Below are positions 19,890-27,811 of a stretch of DNA of 64,000 nucleotides, one piece after another. Numbering within the stretch: position 1 is the first letter of the stretch; the number at the start of each line of letters is the position of its first letter. A program made the position numbers and the translations under genes. The notes under the pieces were generated by a model, which worked only from the letters and a program-made list of their open reading frames with translations, was not told the origin of the DNA and searched no databases. This DNA comes from Tistlia consotensis USBA 355. Lineage in GTDB: Bacteria > Pseudomonadota > Alphaproteobacteria > Kiloniellales > DSM-21159. The stretch lies in assembly GCF_900177295.1 (NCBI RefSeq), contig NZ_FWZX01000029.1:26296-90295 (forward strand), read 5' to 3'.

Positions 19890-20348
19890 ATGCGACGCCT
19901 GTCCCTCGCGCTGCTCAGCGCGCTGCTGCTGACCGCTTCGGGGGCCGCCATCGCGGCCGACTCGCCGAAGGACCTCGTGGAGTACCGCCAGAAGATCATG
20001 GACGCCCTCGGCGGCCACACCGGGGCGATCGCCTCCATCGTCAAGCAGCAGGTCTCCTACGACCAGATCCAGGCCAACGCCGAGGCCATCGCGGTGACCG
20101 CGCCGCTGGTCCGCGACATCTTCCCGGAGAACTCCGGTCCGCTGGACTACGCCAAGACCAACGCCCTGCCGGCGATCTGGGACAAGCCCGACGACTTCAA
20201 GAAGGCGGTCGAGAAGTTCGAGGCCGCCGCCGCCGCCTTCCCGGCCGCCGCCAAGACCGGCGACAAGGCGAAGATCCTCGCCGCCTTCAAGGAGCTCGGC
20301 GGCTCCTGCGGCAACTGCCACGAGCACTTCCGCGCCAAGCAGCAATAG
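19890..20348 (+). CDS. Cytochrome c-prime (class II c-type cytochrome)
   Basis: The 152-residue protein has a Sec signal peptide (residues 1-22, ending AIA-A) and one heme-binding C140-G-N-C-H144 near the C-terminus, within a four-helix-bundle sequence. A heme motif close to the C-terminus with no Met ligand is the hallmark of cytochrome c-prime, a five-coordinate periplasmic protein that binds NO. GGGAGGAG sits 10 bp before the ATG. The diheme cytochrome gene begins 6 bp after its stop, so they are co-transcribed. It diverges from acvB across 147 bp. Confidence 0.92.
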   Translation: MRRLSLALLSALLLTASGAAIAADSPKDLVEYRQKIMDALGGHTGAIASIVKQQVSYDQIQANAEAIAVTAPLVRDIFPENSGPLDYAKTNALPAIWDKPDDFKKAVEKFEAAAAAFPAAAKTGDKAKILAAFKELGGSCGNCHEHFRAKQQ

Positions 20349-20354
20349 GCCGGC

Positions 20355-21251
20355 ATGAGGCTCTTCAGCCGCCGGGGGCTGGCCGCGGTCCTGCTGGCAG
20401 CGGCCGCCGCCTGGCCGGCCCATGTCGACGCCGCCGGCGCGAATCCGGCCAGCACCGATGCCGTCGCGCGCGGCGCCTATCTGGTCCATGCCGGCGGCTG
20501 CGTGACCTGCCACACCGCAGCGGCCGACGGGTCGGCGCCGCTGGCCGGCGGCCGCGCCCTGAAGACGCCCTTCGGCACCTTCCATACGCCGAACCTGACG
20601 CCCGATCCGGAGACCGGCCTCGGCAGCTGGAGCGAGGCCGACTTCCTGCGCGCCCTGAAGCAGGGCATCGGGCGCGACGGCAGCCCGCTCTACCCCGCCT
20701 TCCCCTACGTCTCCTATTCCGGCATGACCGACGCGGACGCCAGGGACCTCTTCGCCTACCTGAAGAGCCTGCCGCCGGTGCGCAACGCGGTGCCGGCGCA
20801 CGAGCTCCGCTTCCCCTACGACCTGCGCTGGGGGCTCTGGCTCTGGCGCCTCGTCTATTTCGACCCCAAGCCCTTCCGGCCGGATCCGGCGAAGAGCGAG
20901 TCCTGGAACCGCGGCGACTATCTGGTCCACGATCTCGGCCATTGCGGCGAGTGCCACACGCCGCGCGACTTCGCCGGCGCCATGGAGGCCTCGCGCTTCC
21001 TGGCCGGCACCGCCGACGGCCCGGACGGCAAGAAGGTGCCGAACATCACGCCCGACCCGCGCAGCGGCATCGGCGACTGGAGCGCCAAGGACATCACCTT
21101 CTTCCTGCAGACCGGCTTCCTGCCCAACGGCGACGTCGCCGGCGGCGCCATGGGCGCGGTCATCGAGGACTCGACCAGCAAGCTGACCGACGGCGACCGC
21201 GCGGCGATCGCCGACTACCTGCTGAGCGTCACGCCGAAGCAGTCGGACTAG
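20355..21251 (+). CDS. Periplasmic diheme cytochrome c
   Basis: The 298-residue protein carries a signal peptide (about residues 1-26, MRLFSRRGLAAVLLAAAAAW, ending VDA-A) and two class I cytochrome domains with C49-V-T-C-H53 and C197-G-E-C-H201. Both domains contain the TPNLTPDP / TPNITPDP type motif and Met ligands in GM or MG contexts, as in the cytochrome subunits of membrane alcohol/aldehyde dehydrogenases, though those usually have three hemes. It may shuttle electrons to or from the cytochrome c-prime encoded 6 bp upstream. No dehydrogenase gene is adjacent, so its partner is unknown. It converges on the LacI-type regulator gene. Confidence 0.88.
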   Translation: MRLFSRRGLAAVLLAAAAAWPAHVDAAGANPASTDAVARGAYLVHAGGCVTCHTAAADGSAPLAGGRALKTPFGTFHTPNLTPDPETGLGSWSEADFLRALKQGIGRDGSPLYPAFPYVSYSGMTDADARDLFAYLKSLPPVRNAVPAHELRFPYDLRWGLWLWRLVYFDPKPFRPDPAKSESWNRGDYLVHDLGHCGECHTPRDFAGAMEASRFLAGTADGPDGKKVPNITPDPRSGIGDWSAKDITFFLQTGFLPNGDVAGGAMGAVIEDSTSKLTDGDRAAIADYLLSVTPKQSD

Positions 21252-21260
21252 CGTCCCGCT

Positions 21261-22271
21261 TCAGGCCGAGGCCCGGCGCACGAACGAGCGCTCGAGCGTC
21301 GTCACCGGCGCCAGCGGCTTGCGCCGGCGATGGTCCTCCAGCAGCGCGGCGATCGTCTCGGCGACCGCCGCCGGGAAGGCCGCATGGGTCGTCAGCGCGG
21401 GGCAGAGATAGGCCGAGGCCTCGATGTCGCCGATGCCCGTGACCGCGACGTCCTCGGGAATCCGGAGGCCCCGCGCCTGCAGCGCCGCCATCGCGCCGAG
21501 CGCCATCTCGTCGCTGCCGGCCTGGATGGCGCGAAAGCTCAGCCCGCGGTCGAGCGCGTCCTGGACGCTGTCCCAGCCGGCCTTGTAGCGGTAGGCCGAA
21601 TCCCAGACCAGCCGGGGATCGACCGCCAGGCCGCGCGCCGCCAGGGCGTCCTGGTAGCCGGCGAAGCGCTCGGTGCCCGAGGCGGAGCCGAGGATCCTGC
21701 CGAGATAGGCGACCGGGCCGCCGTAGCTCTCCAGCATGAACGAGACGGAGCGCCGGATCGCCCCGCGGTCGTCGTAGACGATCGAGGGGATGCCGTGGGC
21801 CTGCAGCGACAGGCCGACCGCGATCACCGGCAGCCCCTGCTCCTGCACCTTGGCCGCCAGGCTCTGGATGTTCGGCGTGCTCAGCAGGTCGCTGGCGGCG
21901 ACGATGATGCCGTGCAGCCGCATCGCCTCGGTACGCGCCAGGATGTTCTGCAGCCGGTCCTGGCTGTGGCCCAGGTTGTAGAGCAGCAGGTCGAGGCCGA
22001 GGCCTTCGAGGGCCGGCTGGATGTGCTTGGTCAGCGAGGCGTAGACGCCCTGCTCGATGTCGCCGACCAGCAGCGCGACCGTGGTGCTGCGGCCGCGCCG
22101 CAGGCCCTGCGCCATGTGGTTCGGCTGGAAGCCGAGGTCCTGGATCGCCGCCAGCACCCGGGCCTGCGTCTGCTCGCTGACCGCCGCCTGGCCGCTCAGC
22201 ACGCGCGAGACGGTGGCCGAGGAGACGCCGGCGTGACGCGCGACGTCGCGGATTCCAGAGGCTTTCTTCAT
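21261..22271 (-). CDS. LacI-family transcriptional regulator
   Basis: From ATG 22271 the product is 336 residues: a LacI helix-turn-helix (GIRDVARHAGVSSATVSRVLSGQAAVS, residues 4-30) with hinge helix PNHMAQGLRRGRS, then a periplasmic-binding-like sensor domain (TVALLVGDIEQGVY, GIIVAASD, SIVYDDRGAIR, QAGSDEMALGAMAAL, AVTGIGDIEAS). The frame extends further upstream, but that part covers the operators and is not typical protein. It faces the ABC transporter operon across 125 bp holding two LacI-type operators, so it most likely represses that operon and itself. The ligand is unknown; such sensors usually bind sugars or nucleosides. Confidence 0.93.
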   Translation of the reverse strand: MKKASGIRDVARHAGVSSATVSRVLSGQAAVSEQTQARVLAAIQDLGFQPNHMAQGLRRGRSTTVALLVGDIEQGVYASLTKHIQPALEGLGLDLLLYNLGHSQDRLQNILARTEAMRLHGIIVAASDLLSTPNIQSLAAKVQEQGLPVIAVGLSLQAHGIPSIVYDDRGAIRRSVSFMLESYGGPVAYLGRILGSASGTERFAGYQDALAARGLAVDPRLVWDSAYRYKAGWDSVQDALDRGLSFRAIQAGSDEMALGAMAALQARGLRIPEDVAVTGIGDIEASAYLCPALTTHAAFPAAVAETIAALLEDHRRRKPLAPVTTLERSFVRRASA

Positions 22272-22276
22272 CGAAC

Positions 22277-22352
22277 TTGACAGGTCCCTCGCTGCTTCCT
22301 TAGCGTCCTGATACAGGATGTAATCGTTTTCATCACGATGAAAACGTTTCCA
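22277..22352 (+). promoter_or_regulatory. Divergent promoter region with two LacI-type operators
   Basis: TGTAATCGTTTTCA (22319-22332) and TGAAAACGTTTCCA (22339-22352) both match the LacI-family consensus TGNAANCGNTTNCA at every fixed position. Their centres are 20 bp apart, about two helical turns. Between them the sequence also forms a 10-bp perfect inverted repeat, CGTTTTCATC / GATGAAAACG (22325-22346). A candidate plus-strand promoter TTGACA (22277-22282) with TAGCGT (22301-22306, 18-bp spacer) lies just upstream, so bound repressor would sit at or just past the start site. This supports control of the operon starting at 22397 by the regulator encoded at 21261. Confidence 0.83.
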
Positions 22353-22396
22353 CCACAAGTTTCCGACCGAGTTTCCGAAATTCGCCCAGGCCAACG

Positions 22397-23224
22397 ATGA
22401 CCGAGCCGGACCGCGACCACAGCCCAACGGCCAGCCCCGCCCCGTCCCGCCCGGGCACGACGATCGAGCTCGAGCGGGTCACCAAGGTCTATGGCGCCGG
22501 CGCCCTCGCGGTGCAGGCGCTCAGCCCGATCTCCGTGACCCTCGCTCCCGGCCAGGCGGTCAGCGTCGTCGGGCCGAGCGGCTGCGGCAAGAGCACCCTG
22601 ATGCGGCTGATCGCCGGCCTGGAGGCCCCGAGCTCCGGCACGATCCGGGTCGGCGGCAGGCCGGTCGCCGGCCCGCTCGAGGACCTCGGCATCGTGTTCC
22701 AGCGCGACCTGCTGCTCGACTGGCGCGACGTCCTGGGCAACGTGCTGCTGCCCGCCGAGATCAAGGGCCTGGCGCCGGCGGCGGCCCGGCGCCGCGCCGC
22801 CGGGCTGCTGGCCGAGCTCGGCGTCGAGCGCTTCGCCGGGCACTATCCCTGGCAGCTCTCCGGCGGCATGCGCCAGCGCGTCGCGATCGCCCGCGCCCTG
22901 CTGCCCAGCCCGACCCTGATGTTCCTCGACGAGCCGTTCAGCGCGCTCGACGCCATGACCCGCGACCAGATGAACGTGCTGCTGCAGCAGGTCCAGTCGG
23001 CCGAGCACGTCACCACGCTGCTGATCACCCACTCGATCCTGGAGGCGGTCTTCGTCGCCGACCGGGTGCTGGTGATGTCCGGCCGGCCGGGCACCCTGCT
23101 CGACGACATCGCCGTCGACTTCCCGCGGCCACGCCGGCTCAGCCTGCGGGAGACGCCGGAGTTCAGCGCCATCGTGCGGCGCATCCGCGAGCAGTTCGTG
23201 CGCACGGGGGACCTGGTCGGATGA
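22397..23224 (+). CDS. ABC transporter ATPase (SsuB/TauB/NrtD-type)
   Basis: The 275-residue protein has Walker A GPSGCGKST (59-67), Q-loop near FQRDLLLDWRDV (101-112), signature LSGGMRQR (154-161), Walker B LMFLDEP (174-180), and the switch histidine in THSI. The family feeds NMT1/SsuA-type importers for sulfonates, nitrate, pyrimidine precursors and similar small molecules. ATG 22397 follows the operator region by 44 bp. Its stop overlaps the permease ATG by 4 bp. It energises import of the compound that this operon degrades, by inference. Confidence 0.94.
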   Translation: MTEPDRDHSPTASPAPSRPGTTIELERVTKVYGAGALAVQALSPISVTLAPGQAVSVVGPSGCGKSTLMRLIAGLEAPSSGTIRVGGRPVAGPLEDLGIVFQRDLLLDWRDVLGNVLLPAEIKGLAPAAARRRAAGLLAELGVERFAGHYPWQLSGGMRQRVAIARALLPSPTLMFLDEPFSALDAMTRDQMNVLLQQVQSAEHVTTLLITHSILEAVFVADRVLVMSGRPGTLLDDIAVDFPRPRRLSLRETPEFSAIVRRIREQFVRTGDLVG

Positions 23225-24084
23225 CGGCGCTGCCCGAAGGCCGTCCCGAAGGCCGTCTGGACGAGCCGCGCGCGCCCGCGACGGGCGGACTCGGCCTGCG
23301 CACGCGCCGGGCCGCCACCAACCTCTTCCCGCCGCTGCTCAGCGCGGTCATCGGCCTCGGTCTCTGGGAAGGCCTGGTGCGCTGGTTCGCCGTGCCGAGC
23401 TACGTGCTGCCGCCGCCCTCCCAGGTCGTGCTCGAGCTGGTCGGCGAGTGGCAGTACCTGCTGACCGAGCTCGGCTGGACCGTGCTGGCCGCCGCCATCG
23501 GCGTCGCCATCGCGATCTCGCTCGGCATCCTGGCCGGCGCCGCCATCGCGCTGTCGCCGACGGTCGACCGGATGCTGACTTCCTGGCTGGTCGTGATCCA
23601 CGCGATCCCCAAGGTCGTCATCGCGCCGCTGTTCCTGATCTGGTTCGGCTTCGGCGTGCAGAGCGAGGTCTTCTTCGTCGTCACCTTCACCTTCTTCCCG
23701 GTCGTGGTCGCGACGATCACCGGCCTCAAGTCGGCCGACCCCGACGTCCTGCAGCTGGTCCGCTCGATGGGCGCAACCCGCCAGCAGGTGCTGCGCAAGA
23801 TCATGTTCCCCTCGGCCCTGCCGATCATCCTGTCGGGCGTCAAGCTCTCGGTCTCGCTGGCGCCGGTCGGCGCGGTGATCGGAGAGTTCGTCGCCTCGAA
23901 CCAGGGCCTCGGGCACCTGCTGATCCGCGCCGTCGGCGACATGGACACCGCCCTCGCCTTCGCCGCGGTGACGCTGTTCTCGGTGTTCGGCGTGCTGCTC
24001 TGGCGCGCCGCCGAGTACGTCGAAGGCCGGCTGCTGCCCTGGCATCCCAGCCAGCGCGGGGACTTCAAGCCCGGCCAGAAATAG
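23221..24084 (+). CDS. ABC transporter permease (SsuC/TauC-type)
   Basis: The 287-residue inner-membrane protein has about six hydrophobic helices after a polar N-terminus of some 35 residues. The cytoplasmic EAA-like loop that contacts the ATPase is visible as VRSMGATRQQVLRKIMFPSALP, followed by GVKLSVSLAPVGAVIGEF and GLGHLLIRA, as in BPD_transp_1 permeases of the SsuC class. The ATG overlaps the ATPase stop (ATGA). The substrate-binding protein gene begins 18 bp after its stop. Confidence 0.94.
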   Translation: MTALPEGRPEGRLDEPRAPATGGLGLRTRRAATNLFPPLLSAVIGLGLWEGLVRWFAVPSYVLPPPSQVVLELVGEWQYLLTELGWTVLAAAIGVAIAISLGILAGAAIALSPTVDRMLTSWLVVIHAIPKVVIAPLFLIWFGFGVQSEVFFVVTFTFFPVVVATITGLKSADPDVLQLVRSMGATRQQVLRKIMFPSALPIILSGVKLSVSLAPVGAVIGEFVASNQGLGHLLIRAVGDMDTALAFAAVTLFSVFGVLLWRAAEYVEGRLLPWHPSQRGDFKPGQK

Positions 24085-24102
24085 CTCGAACAGGAGGACA
24101 CG

Positions 24103-25116
24103 ATGAGGCAGTTGAGAAGCACGCTTACCCGCATCGCATTCGCATCGCTGTGCGGGGTCGCGGTCGCGGTCGCCCTGGCGGCCGCAGCCGGAAGCCCGGC
24201 CCGGGCCGAGGCGACCAAGGTCCGGGTCGTGCTGGACTGGGCCTGGCTGCCCTACCACTCGCCCTTCCTGATCGCCCAGGACAAGGGCTACTACAAGGAC
24301 GCCGGCCTGGACGTGACCATCGAGCAGGGCCGCGGCTCGGCCAACACCGCTGTGCTGGTCTCCCAGGGTCAGTTCGACATCGGCCACCTCAACATCACCA
24401 ACGCCGCCCAGATGATCGGCAAGGGCGGCCCGATGACCGTGGTCGGGATCTACCAGCACAAGTCCGGCGCCTCCTTCGTCGGCATCAAGGGCAAGGTCGC
24501 GCTGGACGGCCCGAAGTCCCTGATCGGCCCGAAGATCGGCAGCACGCCGGGCGGCTCCGACGCCCTCAGCATCAAGATCTTCACCAAGGTCTCCGGCCTC
24601 AAGGCGTCCGACCTCGACATCGTCTCGCTCGACGCCAACGCCAAGACGGCGGCCCTGCTGAGCGGCAAGATCGACGTCGTCAGCGGTGACGCGCCGGCCT
24701 ACACCTCCTACGTCAAGGCGACCGGCCAGGAGCCGGTGGCCCTGATCCTCTCCGACTACGGCCTGCCGCTGGTCGGCTTCGGCTTCGGCGTCAACAACGA
24801 CTTCCTGGCCAAGCATCCCGACGCGGTGAAGAAGTTCCTGGCGGCGACCAAGAAGGGCTTCCAGGACGCCGCTGCCGACCCGGCCAAGGCCTGCGCCTTC
24901 ATGGCCGAGACGGTCCACCTGTCCGGCGAGCAGAGCCGCTGCGTCAACTACTTCAATGCCCTGCTCGCGCTCTCGACGCCGCCGAGCGATCCGACCTGGG
25001 GCAAGCAGAGCGCCGAGGAGTGGCAGAAGCTGACCGACACGCTGCGCGAGGTCGGGCTGCTCGAGTCCGACAAGCCGGCGTCGACCTACTACAGCAACGA
25101 GTTCGTCCCTCAATGA
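24103..25116 (+). CDS. ABC transporter substrate-binding protein (NMT1/SsuA-like)
   Basis: The 337-residue protein has a signal peptide of roughly 36 residues ending SPARA-EA, then an NMT1/THI5-like domain: VVLDWAWLPYHSPFLIAQDKGYYKDAGLDVTIEQGRG is close to the start of thiamine-precursor and aromatic/pyrimidine binding proteins. It would capture the substrate in the periplasm for the adjacent permease. AGGAGG lies 7 bp before the ATG. The stop TGA overlaps the next ATG (ATGA at 25113). Sequence alone does not name the ligand; the YHSPF region differs from classical nitrate or taurine binders. Confidence 0.92.
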   Translation: MRQLRSTLTRIAFASLCGVAVAVALAAAAGSPARAEATKVRVVLDWAWLPYHSPFLIAQDKGYYKDAGLDVTIEQGRGSANTAVLVSQGQFDIGHLNITNAAQMIGKGGPMTVVGIYQHKSGASFVGIKGKVALDGPKSLIGPKIGSTPGGSDALSIKIFTKVSGLKASDLDIVSLDANAKTAALLSGKIDVVSGDAPAYTSYVKATGQEPVALILSDYGLPLVGFGFGVNNDFLAKHPDAVKKFLAATKKGFQDAAADPAKACAFMAETVHLSGEQSRCVNYFNALLALSTPPSDPTWGKQSAEEWQKLTDTLREVGLLESDKPASTYYSNEFVPQ

Positions 25117-26765
25117 AACCTGGTTCGACAAGCGTCGGGGCGCAGAAGCGCCCCGACGTCCTGGTCGTCGGCGGCGGCCACAACGGCCTGGTCGCCGCCT
25201 GCTACCTCGCGGGCGCAGGGCTGAAGGTCCTCGTGCTGGAGGCCGCCGACCGCCTCGGCGGGCCGGTCGCGACGGTCGAGTTCATGCCCGGCTACTTCTC
25301 GACGATCAGCAACTCGCCCGGCTCGCTGGAGCCGAAGATCGTCGAGGAGCTGGGCCTGGAGCGCTTCGGCCTGCGCTTCGTGCGCCCCGACCCGACGCTG
25401 GTCCAGCCGCTGGAGGGCGGCCGGCTCTACGTCGGCTGGCGCGACCCGGCGCGCAACAACGCCCAGATCGAGGCCTTCGCCGCCGGCGAGGCCGCGCGCT
25501 ACCAGGCCTTCTTCGCCTATCTCCAGGACTTCGCCGACCGGCTCGGCATCTCGCTCTTCGAGCCTCCGCCCAGCCTGCAGCAGCTGGTCCGCAACCTGAC
25601 CCGCCCGGAGGACCAGGAGGCCTTCAGCCGGATCCTGCTCGGCAGCGCCCGCGACCTGATGGACGAGTTCGGCCTGGCGCCCGAGACCCAGGCGCTGATC
25701 GGGCCGCTCGCCGTGGTCGGCGGCCAGGTCACCCCCTCGACCCCGGGCACGCCCTTCAACCTGCTGATGCGGCCGCTGTCGCTGGCCTCGATCAAGAGCG
25801 AGGCCGACTACGACCCGCGCCGCCTGCCGCTGCGCGGCTCGACCGGACTGCCGGTCGGTGGCATGGGCGCGATCATCGCGGCGATGACCGCCAGTCTGCA
25901 GCAGCAGGGCGGCGCGGTCCGCACCGGCGAGCGGGTCGAGCTGCTGCGCGTGCGCGACGGCCGCATCGCCGGCGTGGTCACCGCCGCCGGCGAGGAGATC
26001 GACGCGCCGCTGGTGATCTCGGCGCTCAATCCGAAGACGACGGTCGCGCTGCTCGACGAGGCCGCCGACTGGGGGCCGCTGCGCGGCAAGCTGCAGCGCA
26101 AGCAGATGCGCGGCCGGGCCTTCAAGATCGTGCTCGCGCTCGACGGCGTGCCGCGCTACGCCGCGGCCGCCGACGCGGCCGAAGCGCGGCTGCTGGCGAC
26201 CGCCCAGTTCCGCATCGCCCCCAGCATCGACTACCTGGAGGAGGCGCACAGCGACATGCTGCTCGGGCGGCTCTCCGACAAGCCGGTGATCTGGGGCCTC
26301 TGCCCCTCGCTCTCCTCGCCGAGCCTGGCGCCCGAGGGCAAGCAGGTGCTGAGCCTGAACATCGGCAACGCGCCCTACCGCCTGCGCGAGGGCAGCTGGG
26401 CGACGCAGCGCGACGTCCTGGCCAAGCGGGCGATCGCCGCGCTGGCCGAGTGGATGCCGACCCTGCCGGACCTGATCACCGACTACCGCTGCATCGACCC
26501 GATCGAGTTCGAGCAGCGCTACGGCCTGGTCGAGGCCAACATCACGCACGGCGACACCATGCCCTGGAACAGCTTCTGGATGCGGCCGATGGCCGGCCTG
26601 CACGCCTACCGCACGCCGACCCCCGGCCTCTACCTCAGCGGCAATGGCACCTGGCCGGGCAACTACGTCTCGGGCATCGCCGGCCACAACGCGGCCAGGG
26701 CCGTGCTCTCCGACCTCGCGTCCGCCGACTCGCCGCTGGCCGAGCTGCTGCGCAGCCCGCGCTGA
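25113..26765 (+). CDS. FAD-dependent oxidoreductase, PYROXD2/phytoene-desaturase-like
   Basis: The 550-residue protein starts at ATG 25113, overlapping the binding-protein stop. The N-terminal Rossmann motif VVGGGHNGLVAACYLAGAGLKVLVLEAADRLGG binds FAD; the C-terminal GLYLSGNGTWPGNYVSGIAGHNAARAV closes the FAD site, a pattern typical of PYROXD2-like proteins. Members oxidise C-C or C-N bonds but few bacterial ones have been assigned substrates. In this operon it likely performs the first oxidation of the imported compound. It is followed by a dipeptidase-like gene after 33 bp. Confidence 0.88.
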   Translation: MKPGSTSVGAQKRPDVLVVGGGHNGLVAACYLAGAGLKVLVLEAADRLGGPVATVEFMPGYFSTISNSPGSLEPKIVEELGLERFGLRFVRPDPTLVQPLEGGRLYVGWRDPARNNAQIEAFAAGEAARYQAFFAYLQDFADRLGISLFEPPPSLQQLVRNLTRPEDQEAFSRILLGSARDLMDEFGLAPETQALIGPLAVVGGQVTPSTPGTPFNLLMRPLSLASIKSEADYDPRRLPLRGSTGLPVGGMGAIIAAMTASLQQQGGAVRTGERVELLRVRDGRIAGVVTAAGEEIDAPLVISALNPKTTVALLDEAADWGPLRGKLQRKQMRGRAFKIVLALDGVPRYAAAADAAEARLLATAQFRIAPSIDYLEEAHSDMLLGRLSDKPVIWGLCPSLSSPSLAPEGKQVLSLNIGNAPYRLREGSWATQRDVLAKRAIAALAEWMPTLPDLITDYRCIDPIEFEQRYGLVEANITHGDTMPWNSFWMRPMAGLHAYRTPTPGLYLSGNGTWPGNYVSGIAGHNAARAVLSDLASADSPLAELLRSPR

Positions 26766-26798
26766 CCGCCGGTCGCCCACACGAAGGAACCACGAGAC

Positions 26799-27767
26799 AT
26801 GCTGATCGACGGCCTGCAGTGCGGCCACTTCACCCGCGAGACCTTCGAGGAGCTGCGCCGCGGCGGGGTCACCTGCGTGACCATCACCGCCGGCTTCTGG
26901 GAAGGCACGATGGAATCGCTGGATGCGCTGGCGCGCTGGCGCGAGCTGATCCGCGAGAACCAGGACCTGGTCGTGCTCGCGACGACCGCCGCCGACATCG
27001 AGCGGGCGGCCGCCAGCAACCGCACCGCGCTGCTGATCGGCTACCAGAACTCCAACCTCTTCGAGGGCCGCATCCGCTTCGTCGAGCTCTTCGCCGAGCT
27101 CGGCGTCCGGGTCGTGCAGCTGACCTACAACAACCAGAACGAACTGGCCGGCAGCTGCTACGAGACCGAGGATTCCGGCCTCGCCCGCTTCGGCCGCGAG
27201 GTCATCGACGAGATGAACCGGACCGGCATGCTGGTCGACCTGTCGCACGTCGGCAACCGCTCGACCCTGGAGGCGGTCAAGCACTCGAAGAAGCCGGTGG
27301 CGATCACCCACGCCAACGCCGACTCGCTGTTCGCCCACAAGCGCAACAAGACCGACGACGTGCTGAAGGCCCTGGCCGACAACGGCGGCGTCATCGGCTG
27401 CGCGACCTATCGCAACATCACCGGCGACTACTACTGCAGCACGCCGAAGGCCTGGGCCGAGATGGTCGCGCGCACCGTCGAGATCGCCGGCATCGACCAC
27501 GTCGCGATCGGCACCGACCGCAGCCACAACTTCGCCAAGCCCGACTACGACTGGATGCGCCAGGGCCGCTGGACCCGCGGCATCGACTACGGCGCCGGCT
27601 CGGCGGCACGGCCGGGCAAGGTGCCGCCGGCCGACTGGTTCAAGGAGGTCGGCAACCTGAACCTGATCCCCGGCGGGCTGGCCGAGGTCGGCTTCTCGCC
27701 CGAGGAGGTCGCCAAGATCACCGCCGGCAACTGGCTGCGCGTCTACCGCGAGGTCTTCGGCGGCTGA
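26799..27767 (+). CDS. Membrane-dipeptidase (M19) family protein with altered metal site
   Basis: The 322-residue protein has the renal-dipeptidase TIM-barrel pattern: LVDLSHVG (H150), VAITHAN (H171) and AIGTD (D240) match the conserved H, H and D of the family. However the N-terminal HxD zinc motif reads DGLQC (L6 and C8 replace His and Asp) and the bridging glutamate position in LLIGYQN is Q83. Three of five canonical zinc ligands are therefore absent. It may bind one metal and act as a hydrolase of cyclic or amide substrates rather than dipeptides. No signal peptide is seen, so it should be cytosolic. GAAGGAA precedes the ATG at 26799. Confidence 0.85.
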   Translation: MLIDGLQCGHFTRETFEELRRGGVTCVTITAGFWEGTMESLDALARWRELIRENQDLVVLATTAADIERAAASNRTALLIGYQNSNLFEGRIRFVELFAELGVRVVQLTYNNQNELAGSCYETEDSGLARFGREVIDEMNRTGMLVDLSHVGNRSTLEAVKHSKKPVAITHANADSLFAHKRNKTDDVLKALADNGGVIGCATYRNITGDYYCSTPKAWAEMVARTVEIAGIDHVAIGTDRSHNFAKPDYDWMRQGRWTRGIDYGAGSAARPGKVPPADWFKEVGNLNLIPGGLAEVGFSPEEVAKITAGNWLRVYREVFGG

Positions 27768-27811
27768 CGCCGCGCCCCTGCCCTCTTCTCCGAACTGCGG
27801 GAACCGTCCCC

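Noticed and set aside
15741..20348. Long plus-strand frame (1535 codons) antisense to mprF and acvB
   Set aside because: Only its last 152 codons, from ATG 19890, are real (cytochrome c-prime). The remainder is a shadow of minus-strand genes.
22272..22427. N-terminal extension of the LacI-type regulator
   Set aside because: The extended frame covers the operators and the ATPase gene start; the HTH pattern begins right after Met at 22271.
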